This document shows positions 12,501 to 20,438 of a DNA stretch of 64,000 bases, piece by piece (position 1 is the first letter of the stretch; the number at the start of each line of letters is the position of its first letter). The stretch comes from Enoplolaimus lenunculus. Taxonomy: Eukaryota > Nematoda > Enoplea > Enoplida > Thoracostomopsidae. The notes beneath the pieces were generated by a model. The model had not been told where the DNA came from and made no database searches. It was given only the letters and a program-made list of their open reading frames with translations. The translations under genes and the position numbers were made by a program. The stretch is taken from assembly GCA_030248215.1 (NCBI GenBank), contig JASANG010000558.1, forward strand, positions 124,001-188,000. Direction: 5' to 3'.

Positions 12501-15500
12501 CCATTTTTGTACAATTTTAACGTTGGATATTTTGTGATTAATTTTTTCTTACAAATATCTGAAAATTGTATAATTTCGAATCAACCTGGCAAGTTGCCAA
12601 GCATTCATAGCAACATTTCAAAAAGTATACACAAGCGGTGTTGTACCCTCACGTGATTAGGGTTAGATTTAGGGAATGCTTTGCCAATACCTGAAGCCTA
12701 ATCCGTTGCCTAAACCTTTGTCTAAAACTAAAATTAAGCAAGCGTTAACCTTTAATGTGAGGAAGGTGAAGTACAACAGCCTGAGCATATATCAAACAAC
12801 AGGTCCATGGGAACACAACGTTACAAAACCTGTTAAAAATCGACATATTAACAGGGGGTACAACTGGTGCGAACCATGGCACTTTATGTATGCAGCGTCA
12901 AACATGCTCCCCATATAGTTTAACTAGGCTTATTACATGTGACAGTGCCCCCCCCCCTCTAAACAAGGGGAGGTTGGCTAAAAACGCAACGCCCGGTGGT
13001 ACATTTGGTACCATGCAGGACTCCAAGAGTTGCACACTCTTGTCATTATCGACTCTTGGTAATACCAAGAGTGGATGATCACTCTTTATAACAAGAGTGT
13101 GCAACTGGGTACATTCTGTGTATTAAAGAATGTACCCGGCACGCGTTGTGTTTTTGGCCTACCCCCCTTTATGTTTATTGGGTCTGTATGCAGTTTTATA
13201 TCGTAGTAAGTGTGATTAAACAACATAGTTGACCCCCCCTTAAACGAGGGTGGGTAGGTGTACTGAAGCATACTTTATTGTTAATCTCTTGCTTAACCCC
13301 CCGTGAATGAGGGGGGTCGAACAAAAATGCAACGCCTGCTGGTAGGTTTAGTACCATGCACAGCCCAACCAGTTGCACACTCTTCTGCAAGCTGGACATC
13401 ATCCACTGTTGGTAATACTAACCTGGTGATTGTTTACAGTCGACTGCAACAATTGTCTGCGTAAAGTTGACAGTCGCATGCGCTTGTTCATATTCTTGCT
13501 TTATCTGTTTAAATTCTTCTGAGTCTGGATCAAAATACAGCACCAAAACAGCTTCCATCACCTTTATGTGGCCGTCTAAATTGTCTAAATTGTGGAATGT
13601 TTGTACTTTTAGACGTGTGTCAATATCAGAATCGTCCTGTTGTTGTTGGTTTGGCTTTGATTTGCGTTGTGTTCGCGGTCTGAAAAACGGTAAACTCACA
13701 CGACCTCGCAGTTGTATCAAACGTCTAGTGGCTTTGTTATAATTCGACTAGTAATTTTTGGAATAAAATGTATAATATTTTAAGTTGTTTAATAATTTTG
13801 TAATTTCACTTGGAAAATATTTGATCGCAGTTACTCTTCCGTTGAACTTTGTGTTCAATTGAAGCGGCTGTTTCGTTTTAGATTGAAAGATTTAAAATTT
13901 AAGTCCCGTATTCTCAAATGTGTGTAGCACCAATCAGCGTTCGAATATCAGCGCATTATTTGCATAAGATTTATTTCATTTCGGAATTTATTTTATTTTG
14001 GAATTAATTTTGAAGCCCGCAGTTCTAGGAGCTCGACAGGTAGACATGTGACAATGGATCTACGACAAGTCATAACCCGACAACTTGTTGCCCGACAGTG
14101 TCCTGGAACCTATTAATCAATCTAATCTAAGATTGATCGTAAGCGTAATCCTAAGCCTAAGCGTAAACATAATGATGGGCGGCGAATTGTTGAGTTGATG
14201 AAAATTCGGAGTATAGGTTGTCGGTCGGCGAGTTGTCGGGCAAGGAATTGTCGTGATACTTTTGAGAATATTGCCCTAATGTGTTAGTTAAGTACGCCCA
14301 TGTAAAGATTAGGGGCGCAACGTTTTCCTGTGGGACTAGAATAGAGTAAGCTTACGGTTTAGACTAATTTTTTGCCTGGCTTAGGCTTAGGCTTAGTCAT
14401 AGGCTTAAGTATATGCTCATTCTTATACGCTTAGGCTTCGGTTGAAGCTTAGGTTTAGGCTTAGGAATATGCTCATTTTTAAGCTTAGGCTTAGGAATAT
14501 GCTTATTGCTTAGGCTTAGGCTTAGGCTTAGGAATGTGCTTATAATACTGTACCACCGCTGTTGTTTTACATTGGCCGTTTCATAAAAGAAATAATTGTA
14601 AATTTTTCGAGTTAAAGAAGCGAAATATGGCTTTTACCTAAATGAAGTTAGCTAATTTACCTATCGAACCTGGCTAAAATTCTAGGTGTAACATTTTGAT
14701 CTGTGTGCTTATAATTCACCAAATTTGCCAGAAGACGCCCGGAATTTCAAACCAGTTTTTGGTCACAGGAATCTCTGGTTTAAAAAGCAGTTTCCGAAAA
14801 AAAAATTTTCGGATGATTAAACGAAAATCCATTACGGGACAGTTTTTGCGGCATCTTTCAAAGCGTTGCTGAATCCAATCTTGGTTCGAGTCCCAAAATG
14901 ATCTTTGTAGAATTCGCCCCAGTGAAATAGTTTAAACGAAGGCACATCGGATACGTCATAGTCGGCGCAGATTTCTGAAAGTTTAAGTAAATAAATCTGT
15001 CTTTCATTAATATTTTCTATTTCATCTAAGATTTCGATCCGTATTCTCAAATGTGCATAGCGCTGACGTATCGACAGACAGCGGTTGGTTATCAAATAGA
15101 CAAAGTTTACCAGTTGCCAATTTCAACATTGACATAAAAAGTAGAATTAATCAAAAACGAAAAATGTGCTGAATTTAGAATTTCACCATTCGCTGGTTTG
15201 AAAGCCAAAGGACCTATCATCAACTAAGAGACGTTGCATACATTTGAGAATACAGACCCTAAAATTTCAAGCGATGATTTGAAGACCTTGAGGACGCTGG
15301 AGTTTGAGAACTTTTTGTTGAAAATTCTCACTGTACTGATAGTCCGCATACAACAATTGTTAAACACTGCGCATTGTGATTTGCACTTTGCTTTTAACTC
15401 ATGTATCCATGATGCGGGAAAACATTGGAGAATTTTTTAAATCGTTGCTGGGTTCGGTGTGGGGGTGTGGTTTATATACCTGGCCAAAGTATAGAACAAG

Positions 15501-16790
15501 GCCGTAACAGTATAGTATAAGCATATTCCTAAGCTTAAGCCTACCCGTAAGCATATTCCTAAGCTTAAGCCTAAGCGTAGGAATGAGCTTATATCTGAGT
15601 CTAATCCCAAGTGAAAATTAGTCTAAAGCTTAATCTGATTCTATTGCTGTCCCGCAGAATAACCGTCCGCCTCTGATCTTTACATGGGTCATATACCTGT
15701 TTGTACCAAACAATCGACGGATCCAATAGCTTTGCCGTCGCGTTGTTCCACCGGTTTATCCGCTAAATGCTTTGCTGCGCGACCAAAATCCGGTTTCGTT
15801 TTTTCGCATTCCGGACATCCCGGTATATAGAACATCACCAATGCTGCTGGAATATCGGCAAGAATTTCGTGGAAATTTGAATCGCTTAACGCCATAACTC
15901 GACCGTACTGTTTAAATTCCTCGGCGACTACGACGTCTGCAATTTCGCTGGAGTCGGCAAAAATCCTGAAATTCAAAAACAAACGGTTTATACTCACGAA
16001 AAGCGGAACACCGTTTTAAATCTAAAACTTAATACAAAATCTTGGTTTTGATTCCTGTTGGGTGCAAGCTAGGCAGGCGTGCTGCAGTGGCAATATTTCT
16101 ACCCTCATCATATTTTACCCCCATAGGTATTGTATTATACATCATAATATTTTACCAGGATGTAACCGGGTATTCGTTTCAGTTTCCGGTAAAAATTGGT
16201 GTCTGTTTCCGTTATAAATATACCGGCAATTCCGACACTTCCGAAAAAAGCTTACACTGTAAATTTCAGTGATTGATTTTAACTCAGAATGAGTTAAATC
16301 ATTCAGTCTGATTTACGACTTTCAGAACTCAGAAATTTGAGTTGGTTCAATTCATTCTGAGTTAATTAATCAACTCATTCAGCGTCAACGCAACTCAACT
16401 CAACTCAGAGCGAGTTAATGTTTACTGATATTAATTCAGAAATAACCAACTCGCAAGCTGGATTGATTAATCAACTCATTGGAATTTGCAGTGTACATGA
16501 TGCACGCATGACATTGCGAAAATTGCATTAGGCTTACGAACTGGCAAGAGATGCATTGCCAACACGTAAACGTCTTCGCGTCCGCCAATAGGTTCATTCT
16601 GGTTCGTTTTAAACACAGCTTGTCATCTAAATATATGATCTGGTCTGTGACACTTAACAAAATTGTGTAAAATTTAACACAGTATTAACAATTTGGACGT
16701 AAAACGTAATTCACAACACTAATGTTTATAAACATACCTTGGGAATTGCATTGAGCACACGACGAGGCAAATTAAATTATAAAATGCCAT
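205..16790 (-). CDS. Multi-thioredoxin-domain protein disulfide isomerase-like gene (3' partial)
   Basis: Ten exons join with consistent phases: 16790-16738, 15965-15697, 14974-14836, 13679-13423, 12558-12417, 11617-11397, 3660-3525, 2717-2455, 998-860, 548-205 (about 654 residues so far; the gene continues off the left edge). It starts with a signal peptide (MAFYNLICLVVCSM...) and then has at least five thioredoxin domains, so it should act on disulfides in the endoplasmic reticulum or secretory pathway. Active-site positions are CPEC (68-71), a cysteine-free DPDSEEF site in domain 2, CPHC (323-326), CDDKC (455-459) and CHKS (605-608). The end of domain 1 (FKLFHWGEF...) resembles the third thioredoxin domain of vertebrate PDIA5. 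The domain number is higher than in PDIA5, so I call it a PDI-family member rather than an orthologue. Every domain is one exon pair in phases 2-1-2. Several introns contain MITEs, and intron 6 contains a large satellite. Confidence 0.85.
664..791. mobile_element. Family B MITE (TTAGGC-bearing)
   Basis: TTAGGC-type interior and a right end GTTACGCCCCTAAAAGTAAT...GGCC. Same family as 49408 and 61777. In PDI-like intron 9. Confidence 0.6.
860..998 (-). CDS. PDI-like exon 9: second half of thioredoxin domain 4
   Basis: Acceptor TATTTAG before 998, donor GAAA|GTAAGC at 860; phase 1 in, phase 2 out. It encodes YCETTEAKNPPTLLVYKG and a terminal helix. It joins exon 8 directly without a phase change, so the ORFs lying between the two are intronic. 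Confidence 0.8.
1265..1400. mobile_element. Family D palindromic MITE
   Basis: Ends GGGTGGCTCTATG and AAAAGTATAGCGCCACCC, with GACGGACGGCGCCGGACG inside; compare 35875-36030. Confidence 0.6.
1520..1743. mobile_element. Family A MITE (TTAGGC-bearing)
   Basis: Left end GGCCCATGTATAGAACAGGG, right end CTGATCTTTACATGGGCC, central run of TTAGGC. It abuts an open frame at 1656-1877 that is not an exon. Confidence 0.75.
2181..2379. mobile_element. Family C palindromic MITE
   Basis: CACTGCAAAAAATAGGGAG at the left, TTTTTTACAGTG at the right, and a near-perfect palindrome of GAGTCAAATTCGACTC modules between. In PDI-like intron 8. Confidence 0.8.
2455..2717 (-). CDS. PDI-like exon 8: first half of thioredoxin domain 4 (CDDKC)
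   Basis: Acceptor TTGTTCAG before 2717, donor ATGA|GTGAGT at 2455. The active-site loop is IGRHCDDKC, three residues between the cysteines instead of two. It ends IGAVDC like its sisters. Confidence 0.82.
2780..2941 (-). repeat. Family I repeat
   Basis: Inverted copy: GCCCCTCCTGAAATTTTATA and a terminal TTACAGGCCT. It is in PDI-like intron 7. Confidence 0.55.
2947..3127. mobile_element. Family D MITE, diverged, with short tandem repeats
   Basis: Starts GGGCGCTATACTTTTGATG and contains three GTTCGACACCGCCCGTCG-like units (about 18 bp). The right end is uncertain. Confidence 0.5.
3311..3488. mobile_element. Inverted-repeat element with GGATCC ends and G tracts
   Basis: Ends CAGTGGCGGATCCAGG and ATGGATCCGCCATTGG are inverted copies; runs of eight to ten G lie inside. 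A related fragment is at about 57655-57705. Confidence 0.6.
3525..3660 (-). CDS. PDI-like exon 7: second half of thioredoxin domain 3
   Basis: Acceptor TTTCAG at 3666-3661, donor AT|GTATGT at 3525. It encodes FCQQQSVLVYPLFRIYKNG and the terminal helix. It lies on the far side of the satellite from exon 6, and the phases match exactly. Confidence 0.8.
3698..3967. mobile_element. Family J element: inverted ends around a tRNA-like core
   Basis: The ends are inverted copies of TTAACCC(T/C)TTCTCACAT. Inside, on the minus strand at about 3750-3818, is a tRNA-like segment (TATAGCTGAGTGG A box; GGAGTTCGAATCCC B-box region). Related sequence occurs at 53347-53500 and, without the ends, at 61228-61305. 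It sits just upstream of PDI-like exon 7. Confidence 0.65.
4340..11206. repeat. 46-bp satellite array, about 149 copies, in intron 6 of the PDI-like gene
   Basis: Head-to-tail 46-bp units (ATGATTAGTCGAAGAAAGCA + TAGTTGAGTTCAACTTTGCA + AACTCT) run for 6.87 kb with very few differences. Recurrent variants are CTCTCTG in place of CTCTATG, and GAAGGAAG in place of GAAGAAAG, the latter only to the right of about 10160. Rearranged units occur near 5070 and 9745. Three CTCTCTG units at 7211, 8131 and 9051 are exactly 920 bp (20 units) apart. Each unit has a short hairpin AGTTGA-gt-TCAACT. There are no unique spacers, so this is not CRISPR. Confidence 0.98.
11397..11617 (-). CDS. PDI-like exon 6: first half of thioredoxin domain 3 (CPHC)
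   Basis: Acceptor TTTCAG before 11617, donor GAAG|GTAAAA at 11397. It holds the most canonical active site of the gene, FFAPWCPHCKSSKP, and ends at GAIDC. The next intron (11396-3661) carries the 46-bp satellite. Confidence 0.88.
11745..11913 (-). repeat. Family I repeat
   Basis: Inverted copy with AAGTCAACGAAAACCC, GCCTCTCCTGAAAAATTATT and AGCTACAGGCC. It is in PDI-like intron 5. Confidence 0.6.
11925..12225. repeat. Inverted repeat with TTAAGTAC / ACTTAAG modules
   Basis: AAGTTAAGTAAATACTGAAG on the left matches, inverted, CTTCAGTAAGTATTTAAGC on the right. Related modules with AAACCCAGCC occur at 45355-45445. In PDI-like intron 5. Confidence 0.5.
12417..12558 (-). CDS. PDI-like exon 5: second half of thioredoxin domain 2
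   Basis: Acceptor TTTTCAG before 12558, donor CG|GTAAAC at 12417; phase 1 in, phase 2 out. It encodes the cis-proline strand TKYPTLKLYKNGKF and the C-terminal helix, a classic thioredoxin second half. Confidence 0.85.
12950..13420. repeat. Three copies of an approximately 100-bp module in alternating orientation
   Basis: Modules at about 12961-13075 (+), 13083-13160 (-) and 13300-13420 (+) share a C- or G-run, AAAACGCAACGC, GTACC and AGTTGCACACTCTT. The third module ends at the splice donor of PDI-like exon 4. Confidence 0.6.
13423..13679 (-). CDS. PDI-like exon 4: first half of redox-dead thioredoxin domain 2
   Basis: Acceptor TTTTTCAG before 13679, donor CCAG|GTTAGT at 13423. After a Gln-rich linker it encodes a thioredoxin half in which the active-site CxxC is replaced by DSEEF (LVLYFDPDSEEFKQI). 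It has the same IVAVDC end as its sister exons. It is probably a binding or structural (b-type) domain. Confidence 0.8.
13903..14277. mobile_element. Family E MITE with a nested family F segment
   Basis: Ends CCCGTATTCTCAAATGTGTG and TTTTGAGAATATTGCC are inverted. The interior about 14030-14260 is family F sequence (ACGACAAGTC...GTCGGTCGGCGAGTTGTCGG). Confidence 0.6.
14295..14577. mobile_element. Family A MITE
   Basis: GCCCATGTAAAGATTAGGGG left end, TTTTACATTGGCC right end, long TTAGGC/TTAGGAATATGCT interior. In PDI-like intron 3. Confidence 0.75.
14836..14974 (-). CDS. PDI-like exon 3: second half of thioredoxin domain 1
   Basis: Phase 1 in, phase 2 out. It encodes the C-terminal half of the fold with the cis-proline strand (VSDVPSFKLFHWGEF) and the final helix. 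The donor is CC|GTAATG; reading through would hit a stop at once, so splicing is required. Confidence 0.8.
15038..15260. mobile_element. Family E MITE
   Basis: CCGTATTCTCAAATGTGC at the left and CATTTGAGAATACAG at the right form terminal inverted repeats of an element of about 220 bp in PDI-like intron 2. Confidence 0.65.
15482..15690. mobile_element. Family A MITE
   Basis: GGCCAAAGTATAGAACAAGG left end and CTGATCTTTACATGGGTC right end with GCCTAA-type interior. It ends 7 bp from the exon 2 donor. Confidence 0.75.
15697..15965 (-). CDS. PDI-like exon 2: first half of thioredoxin domain 1
   Basis: Acceptor TTTCAG before 15965, donor CAG|GTATAT at 15697. It encodes the N-terminal half of a thioredoxin fold with active site FYIPGCPEC and the strand ending GSVDC that precedes the intron. 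The usual W before the CxxC is G. A family A MITE starts only about 7 bp past the donor. Confidence 0.85.
16156..16250. mobile_element. Family G fragment
   Basis: CAGGATGTAACCGGGTATTC followed by TTTCCGGT-rich sequence, as at 38708. Confidence 0.4.
16738..16790 (-). CDS. PDI-like exon 1: start codon and signal peptide
   Basis: ATG at 16790-16788 with A at -3 and G at +4. The exon encodes about 17 residues, mostly hydrophobic (NLICLVVCSM), typical of a signal peptide. The donor is AG|GTATGT at 16738/16737 (phase 2) and joins in frame to exon 2 at 15965. No other start fits this phase. Confidence 0.75.
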
Positions 16791-16849
16791 ATTATGCTCT
16801 ATAATAGAAATTAATTTTGCCTGAAAAATTGGCTGAACCAAAAAATATA

Positions 16850-17112
16850 CACTGCAAAAACTGATGAGTCAAATGAATAATTTTGCGTGAAATATTGGCT
16901 ATAAATCAAAAAATGTACACTGCTAAAATGATAAGTCAAATTGACTCTCTCCAAAATAGGCTTTCACACAAATTCAGTCAAATTCGACTCGGGCAGAGTC
17001 AAATTCGAATCCCTGAGTCGCACGTTTGACTCAGTCGAATTTGACTGAAATTGTGTAATCCGGAAAAGCCTATTTCGGAGAGAGTCAATTTGACTCACCA
17101 TTTTTTGCAGTG
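16850..17112. mobile_element. Family C MITE with partial 5' duplicate
   Basis: A full palindrome at 16918-17112 is flanked by TA on both sides. About 68 bp upstream a second CACTGCAAAAACTGATGAG end begins, so the left end is present twice. Confidence 0.75.
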
Positions 17113-17140
17113 TAGCAACAGATAAATTGCTAGCTCACCT

Positions 17141-17283
17141 GGATAGGGGGGCTTGAAAGTTTTCAGGAGGTACGCACAAGGGTTTTCGATGACTTACAAG
17201 CAAGGTTGAAAATTTTCTAGAGGCGCTAAACATTTTCCATGGGGGGCTGAAGACCCCGAAGCCCCTCCCTGGCTACAGGCCCA
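17141..17283 (+). repeat. Family I repeat
   Basis: Direct copy with AAGGGTTTTCGATGACTTAC and CCCCTCCCTGGCTACAGGCC, in the divergent spacer. Confidence 0.6.
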
Positions 17284-17669
17284 GAAATAAAAACAGACGA
17301 AATTCATATGTCCCTTCCATGTTTATAGATTCTACTTTATGAAAAGACAGTTCCGGATGTAATGACAATTAATTCACACAGATTTTTCCAAAAATTGAAA
17401 AACCTACGCTTGCATACAACCTCTGAAAGCTGAACTAAAATTTAAATGTTAAAAGCAAACAAAACAACATGAAACAGGCCAATTTAAATCTTTAAGACGG
17501 TGCCAAATTCACCAGCAAACCAAATCCGTAGCCTTCCGATGGATCAATAAAGGATGTTATAATCGCTTCTCAATCCTTAGAAGGTTTAAAGATACAATAA
17601 GTTGTTTTGAACTAAATTTATTAAACTAAAATTTATCAAATTCAAAAATATAAAAAATTTTCCATAGAA

Positions 17670-17935
17670 ATGCACGAATCTACGGCAATTCGTCGACCGA
17701 CAACTAGTAGGCCAACAGTGTCCCAACACCTAAAAATAAAGTCTGAGCATAATCCTAAGCGTAATCCTAAGCCTAACCGTAAGGCTAAACAATTGTCAAG
17801 TCGATGAAATTTCGGATTATATACCAGTTGTCGGTCGACGAATTGTCGGTCGACGAGTTGTCGGTCGACGAGAGATTGGTCGACAAAGGTGTCGGGTTGA
17901 CGAATTGTCGTGATACCGAAATGCTCATTCCTACT
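17670..17935. mobile_element. Family F element with GTCGAC minisatellite
   Basis: CAATTCGTCGACCGACAACT at the left and, on the right, three direct copies of a 16-bp GTCGGTCGACGAGTTG-type unit ending GACGAATTGTCG. The interior has CCTAAGC repeats. Related copies at 14030 and 37565. Confidence 0.6.
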
Positions 17936-18348
17936 GCACAACACATCAACTTTTTTGAAGTGCAACATGTACACATAACAGATGTTTGCGCATCTTAACA
18001 TTGACACTGCAGAAAATTGCACAAATTACAATTGTGTTCTACTTTCTGCAGTTTAACGTTTTGCGTTACCTTTATTAGATATGTTTGCGATAGTATTAAA
18101 ATTGAACACGTTACAGTACAACGCTGTAAAAAACAACAACATCAACTGAACTATGCCTAGGATTTCCAAGACCAACATGCGAAGTCGGACTCTATAAATC
18201 CATCGGAGTACACTCTGAGAGTCCTGAGAGTTGCATAATACCAAATTGTGGGCCTTTGTATAGAACGGCCGAACTGTATTCCAGCGGGGATGTAATAGAG
18301 TCAACTTAAACTTTAGACTAACGTTTTTGCTTAGGCTTACGCTTATAT

Positions 18349-19771
18349 GGGGTTCACGTTAAAACTGGGGCAGCGTGGGTCATGATTTGCCCTATCAAAA
18401 TGTTGGATAACATTTGGTCTAGTAATTAACCCTATACCACACTCCAAAACCACATTTGTCTACTTTATCACGTGTTCGTCATACATTTGGCATATCAATG
18501 TAATATCGCATTCTCGTTGTTGTCTGCCACTTTATAATGCAATTTTAAATATGTTCACAGTGCATATCTAGTTACCGTGTATGCTTCAATTTAGGCTACC
18601 AGACATCTGGCTGAACTATGGTATGATGCCAGCGTATTTTTGGCTAGAAAATTTTTTGATTTCGGTGGGAGAATTTAAGTTTCGGCGGGAAAATATAAAA
18701 TGTGGCGCGAAACTTTAAATTTTGGCGGAAAAATTCAAATTTTGGCGGAAAACTGCTAGCTGGAACATTTAAATTTTAGCAGAAAATTTAAACTTTGGCG
18801 GGAAATTCAAATATTAGCCGAAAATTCAAATTTTGGCGGGAAAAATTAAATTTTAGCAGGAAATTCAAATTTCGGTGGGAAATTCAAATTTTAACGGCAA
18901 AATAAATATTCTGGTGGCAAATTCAAATCTTAACGCAAAATTCAACTTTTAATTTCCGTTTTGAATTGTTCAGAAGAACTCCATAATATGATGCTTTCTG
19001 GTTGTCTAACAAATAGCATGAGACAGTTATCATTGTCCGCAGATTTGTACTAAATTTGGAATAGCATTTAATCACTATAATGTTCTACGATATCGTGTGA
19101 CACGAGCACACATGTTTGTTTAGTTGACACACGACCAAGGGTTTGTACATCAGTGTGGAATGATATTCAGATGTTGTCTGTCTACATTGTATATGGTTGA
19201 CCAATTCTAAAGTTAATGTAAGATCAACATGGGTAAGAGCGTGTCTAATGCTGCTCGAGTTTTAATAGATCATCCACGTAAGTGCGCGCACTGCTGTCAA
19301 AAATTGTCTAGGTCTGGGTATGAATCTATGTCATTTGCAGGAACTCTTTAAAAAAATCTTATATTTAGAACTAACCTCTATGCAGAGTCCAAGGATAACA
19401 CAGACATCCTGCTTATAGGACCTGCGACGTCGTTAAGGCCACCGTACAGAATGCATAATGCGCTTACACTATAACGCGACACAGTTCGAAGGGTCTATTG
19501 TTGAACATTTGCTTTAGCAAAAACTATGAACAAAAAAGTTAAAATTATTTCGCAGAAACAACGCTGTTTCGAGAGCCTACGTTTTGTCACTAGTCCATAT
19601 CGAGCGCTTCTGTTTTGTCCCTACTCCCTTGAAATACTGTCAGGACAAAACAGCCTTACATTGTGTGTTGTCACCAATCACTAGTTAGCATCGTTTCTGA
19701 CACTGATCCTTAAGGGGGATGGACAATTTTTACACCTATGCGCCCCTAGGATGACCCATTACGTGAACCCC
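18349..19771. mobile_element. Family H non-autonomous DNA transposon, 1.42 kb
   Basis: Terminal inverted repeats GGGGTTCACGT / ACGTGAACCCC, with the match resuming at GGGTCAT further in. No ORF of transposase size. It carries an internal minisatellite (18659-18952). No clean target duplication is visible. Confidence 0.7.
18659..18952 (+). repeat. Degenerate approximately 19-bp minisatellite
   Basis: About 15 imperfect copies of AAATTCAAATTTTGGCGGG inside the family H element. Confidence 0.7.
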
Positions 19772-20120
19772 GCATAAAGCTTTGACTTTAGGCTTCCGAA
19801 TATGCTTACCAGAATCATATAAACAGTAATTATTTAGCTAAAGAGTGGTATAAAGCATTTAACCTTAGCATTATTCCATAATGGCGTATGATGCTGTAGG
19901 ATAAAATGACCATGTTTAGAATATGGAAGACTCATATCGCACTCCCCTCATCGAAACAGTGGCAAAATTATCGAGTGTTTAATGTTCCATTGTTCCCTAC
20001 TCTTCATTCCCGACATGCAACCCGCCATAGACTTGTAGAGTTGAAACTTGCAGCTTAATTTTTCATTGCCTTATAAGAGCCTTGTACATTGCATGCAATA
20101 GTTGGTATTAAAATATAAAC

Positions 20121-20438
20121 ATGGCGCTCAAGCCGTCAACATCAGACAGTAACAAGACGTTACGAGACATTACATTGGCTCGACTCGAAACTGCTGTGAT
20201 AGATTGCATATCAATGCTTGCAAACTCAGGCCAGTATACTTCAATCGATACAATTGCTAACGCATTATGTCAGTGTATGGGTGCTAATTGTATTCAAGAA
20301 CTTGGTTTATCAAACATTTTACAGTTGAAACCAGCATACGAACATCATCGCATGTTGAAAAGCTTCAGTTCACATTTGACTGCATTGTGTGACAGCTCTG
20401 CGATAGTAACGTTGTATGATATTGAAAATGCGTTAAAG
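20121..20438 (+). CDS. NO VEIN-like exon 1
   Basis: Encodes 106 residues from the start codon, mainly helical, with a Cys pair (LCQCMGANC). The donor is AAAG|GTAAAT, phase 0. It is assigned to this gene because its reading frame continues into exon 2 with matching phase and the gene lacks another start. Confidence 0.75.

Larger units (their letters stand above)
18249..19812. mobile_element. Family A MITE split by a 1.4-kb insertion
   Basis: The left part (GGGCCTTTGTATAGAACGG ... TTGCTTAGGC) and the right part (TTTAGGCTTCCGAATATGCT) read as one MITE interrupted by the element at 18349-19771. Confidence 0.6.
16791..20120. promoter_or_regulatory. Divergent intergenic spacer between the PDI-like and NO VEIN-like genes
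   Basis: The two genes face away from each other across 3.3 kb, so both promoters must lie here. Most of the spacer is repeats: family C (16850-17112), family I (17141-17283), family F (17670-17935) and family A split by family H (18249-19812). The stretch 19813-20120 directly upstream of the NO VEIN-like start is free of recognised repeats. I could not identify a TATA box or initiator with confidence. Confidence 0.4.

Noticed and set aside
17642-18022. 126-codon minus-strand frame with repeated VDRQL
   Set aside because: The repeat is the translation of the GTCGAC minisatellite of family F.
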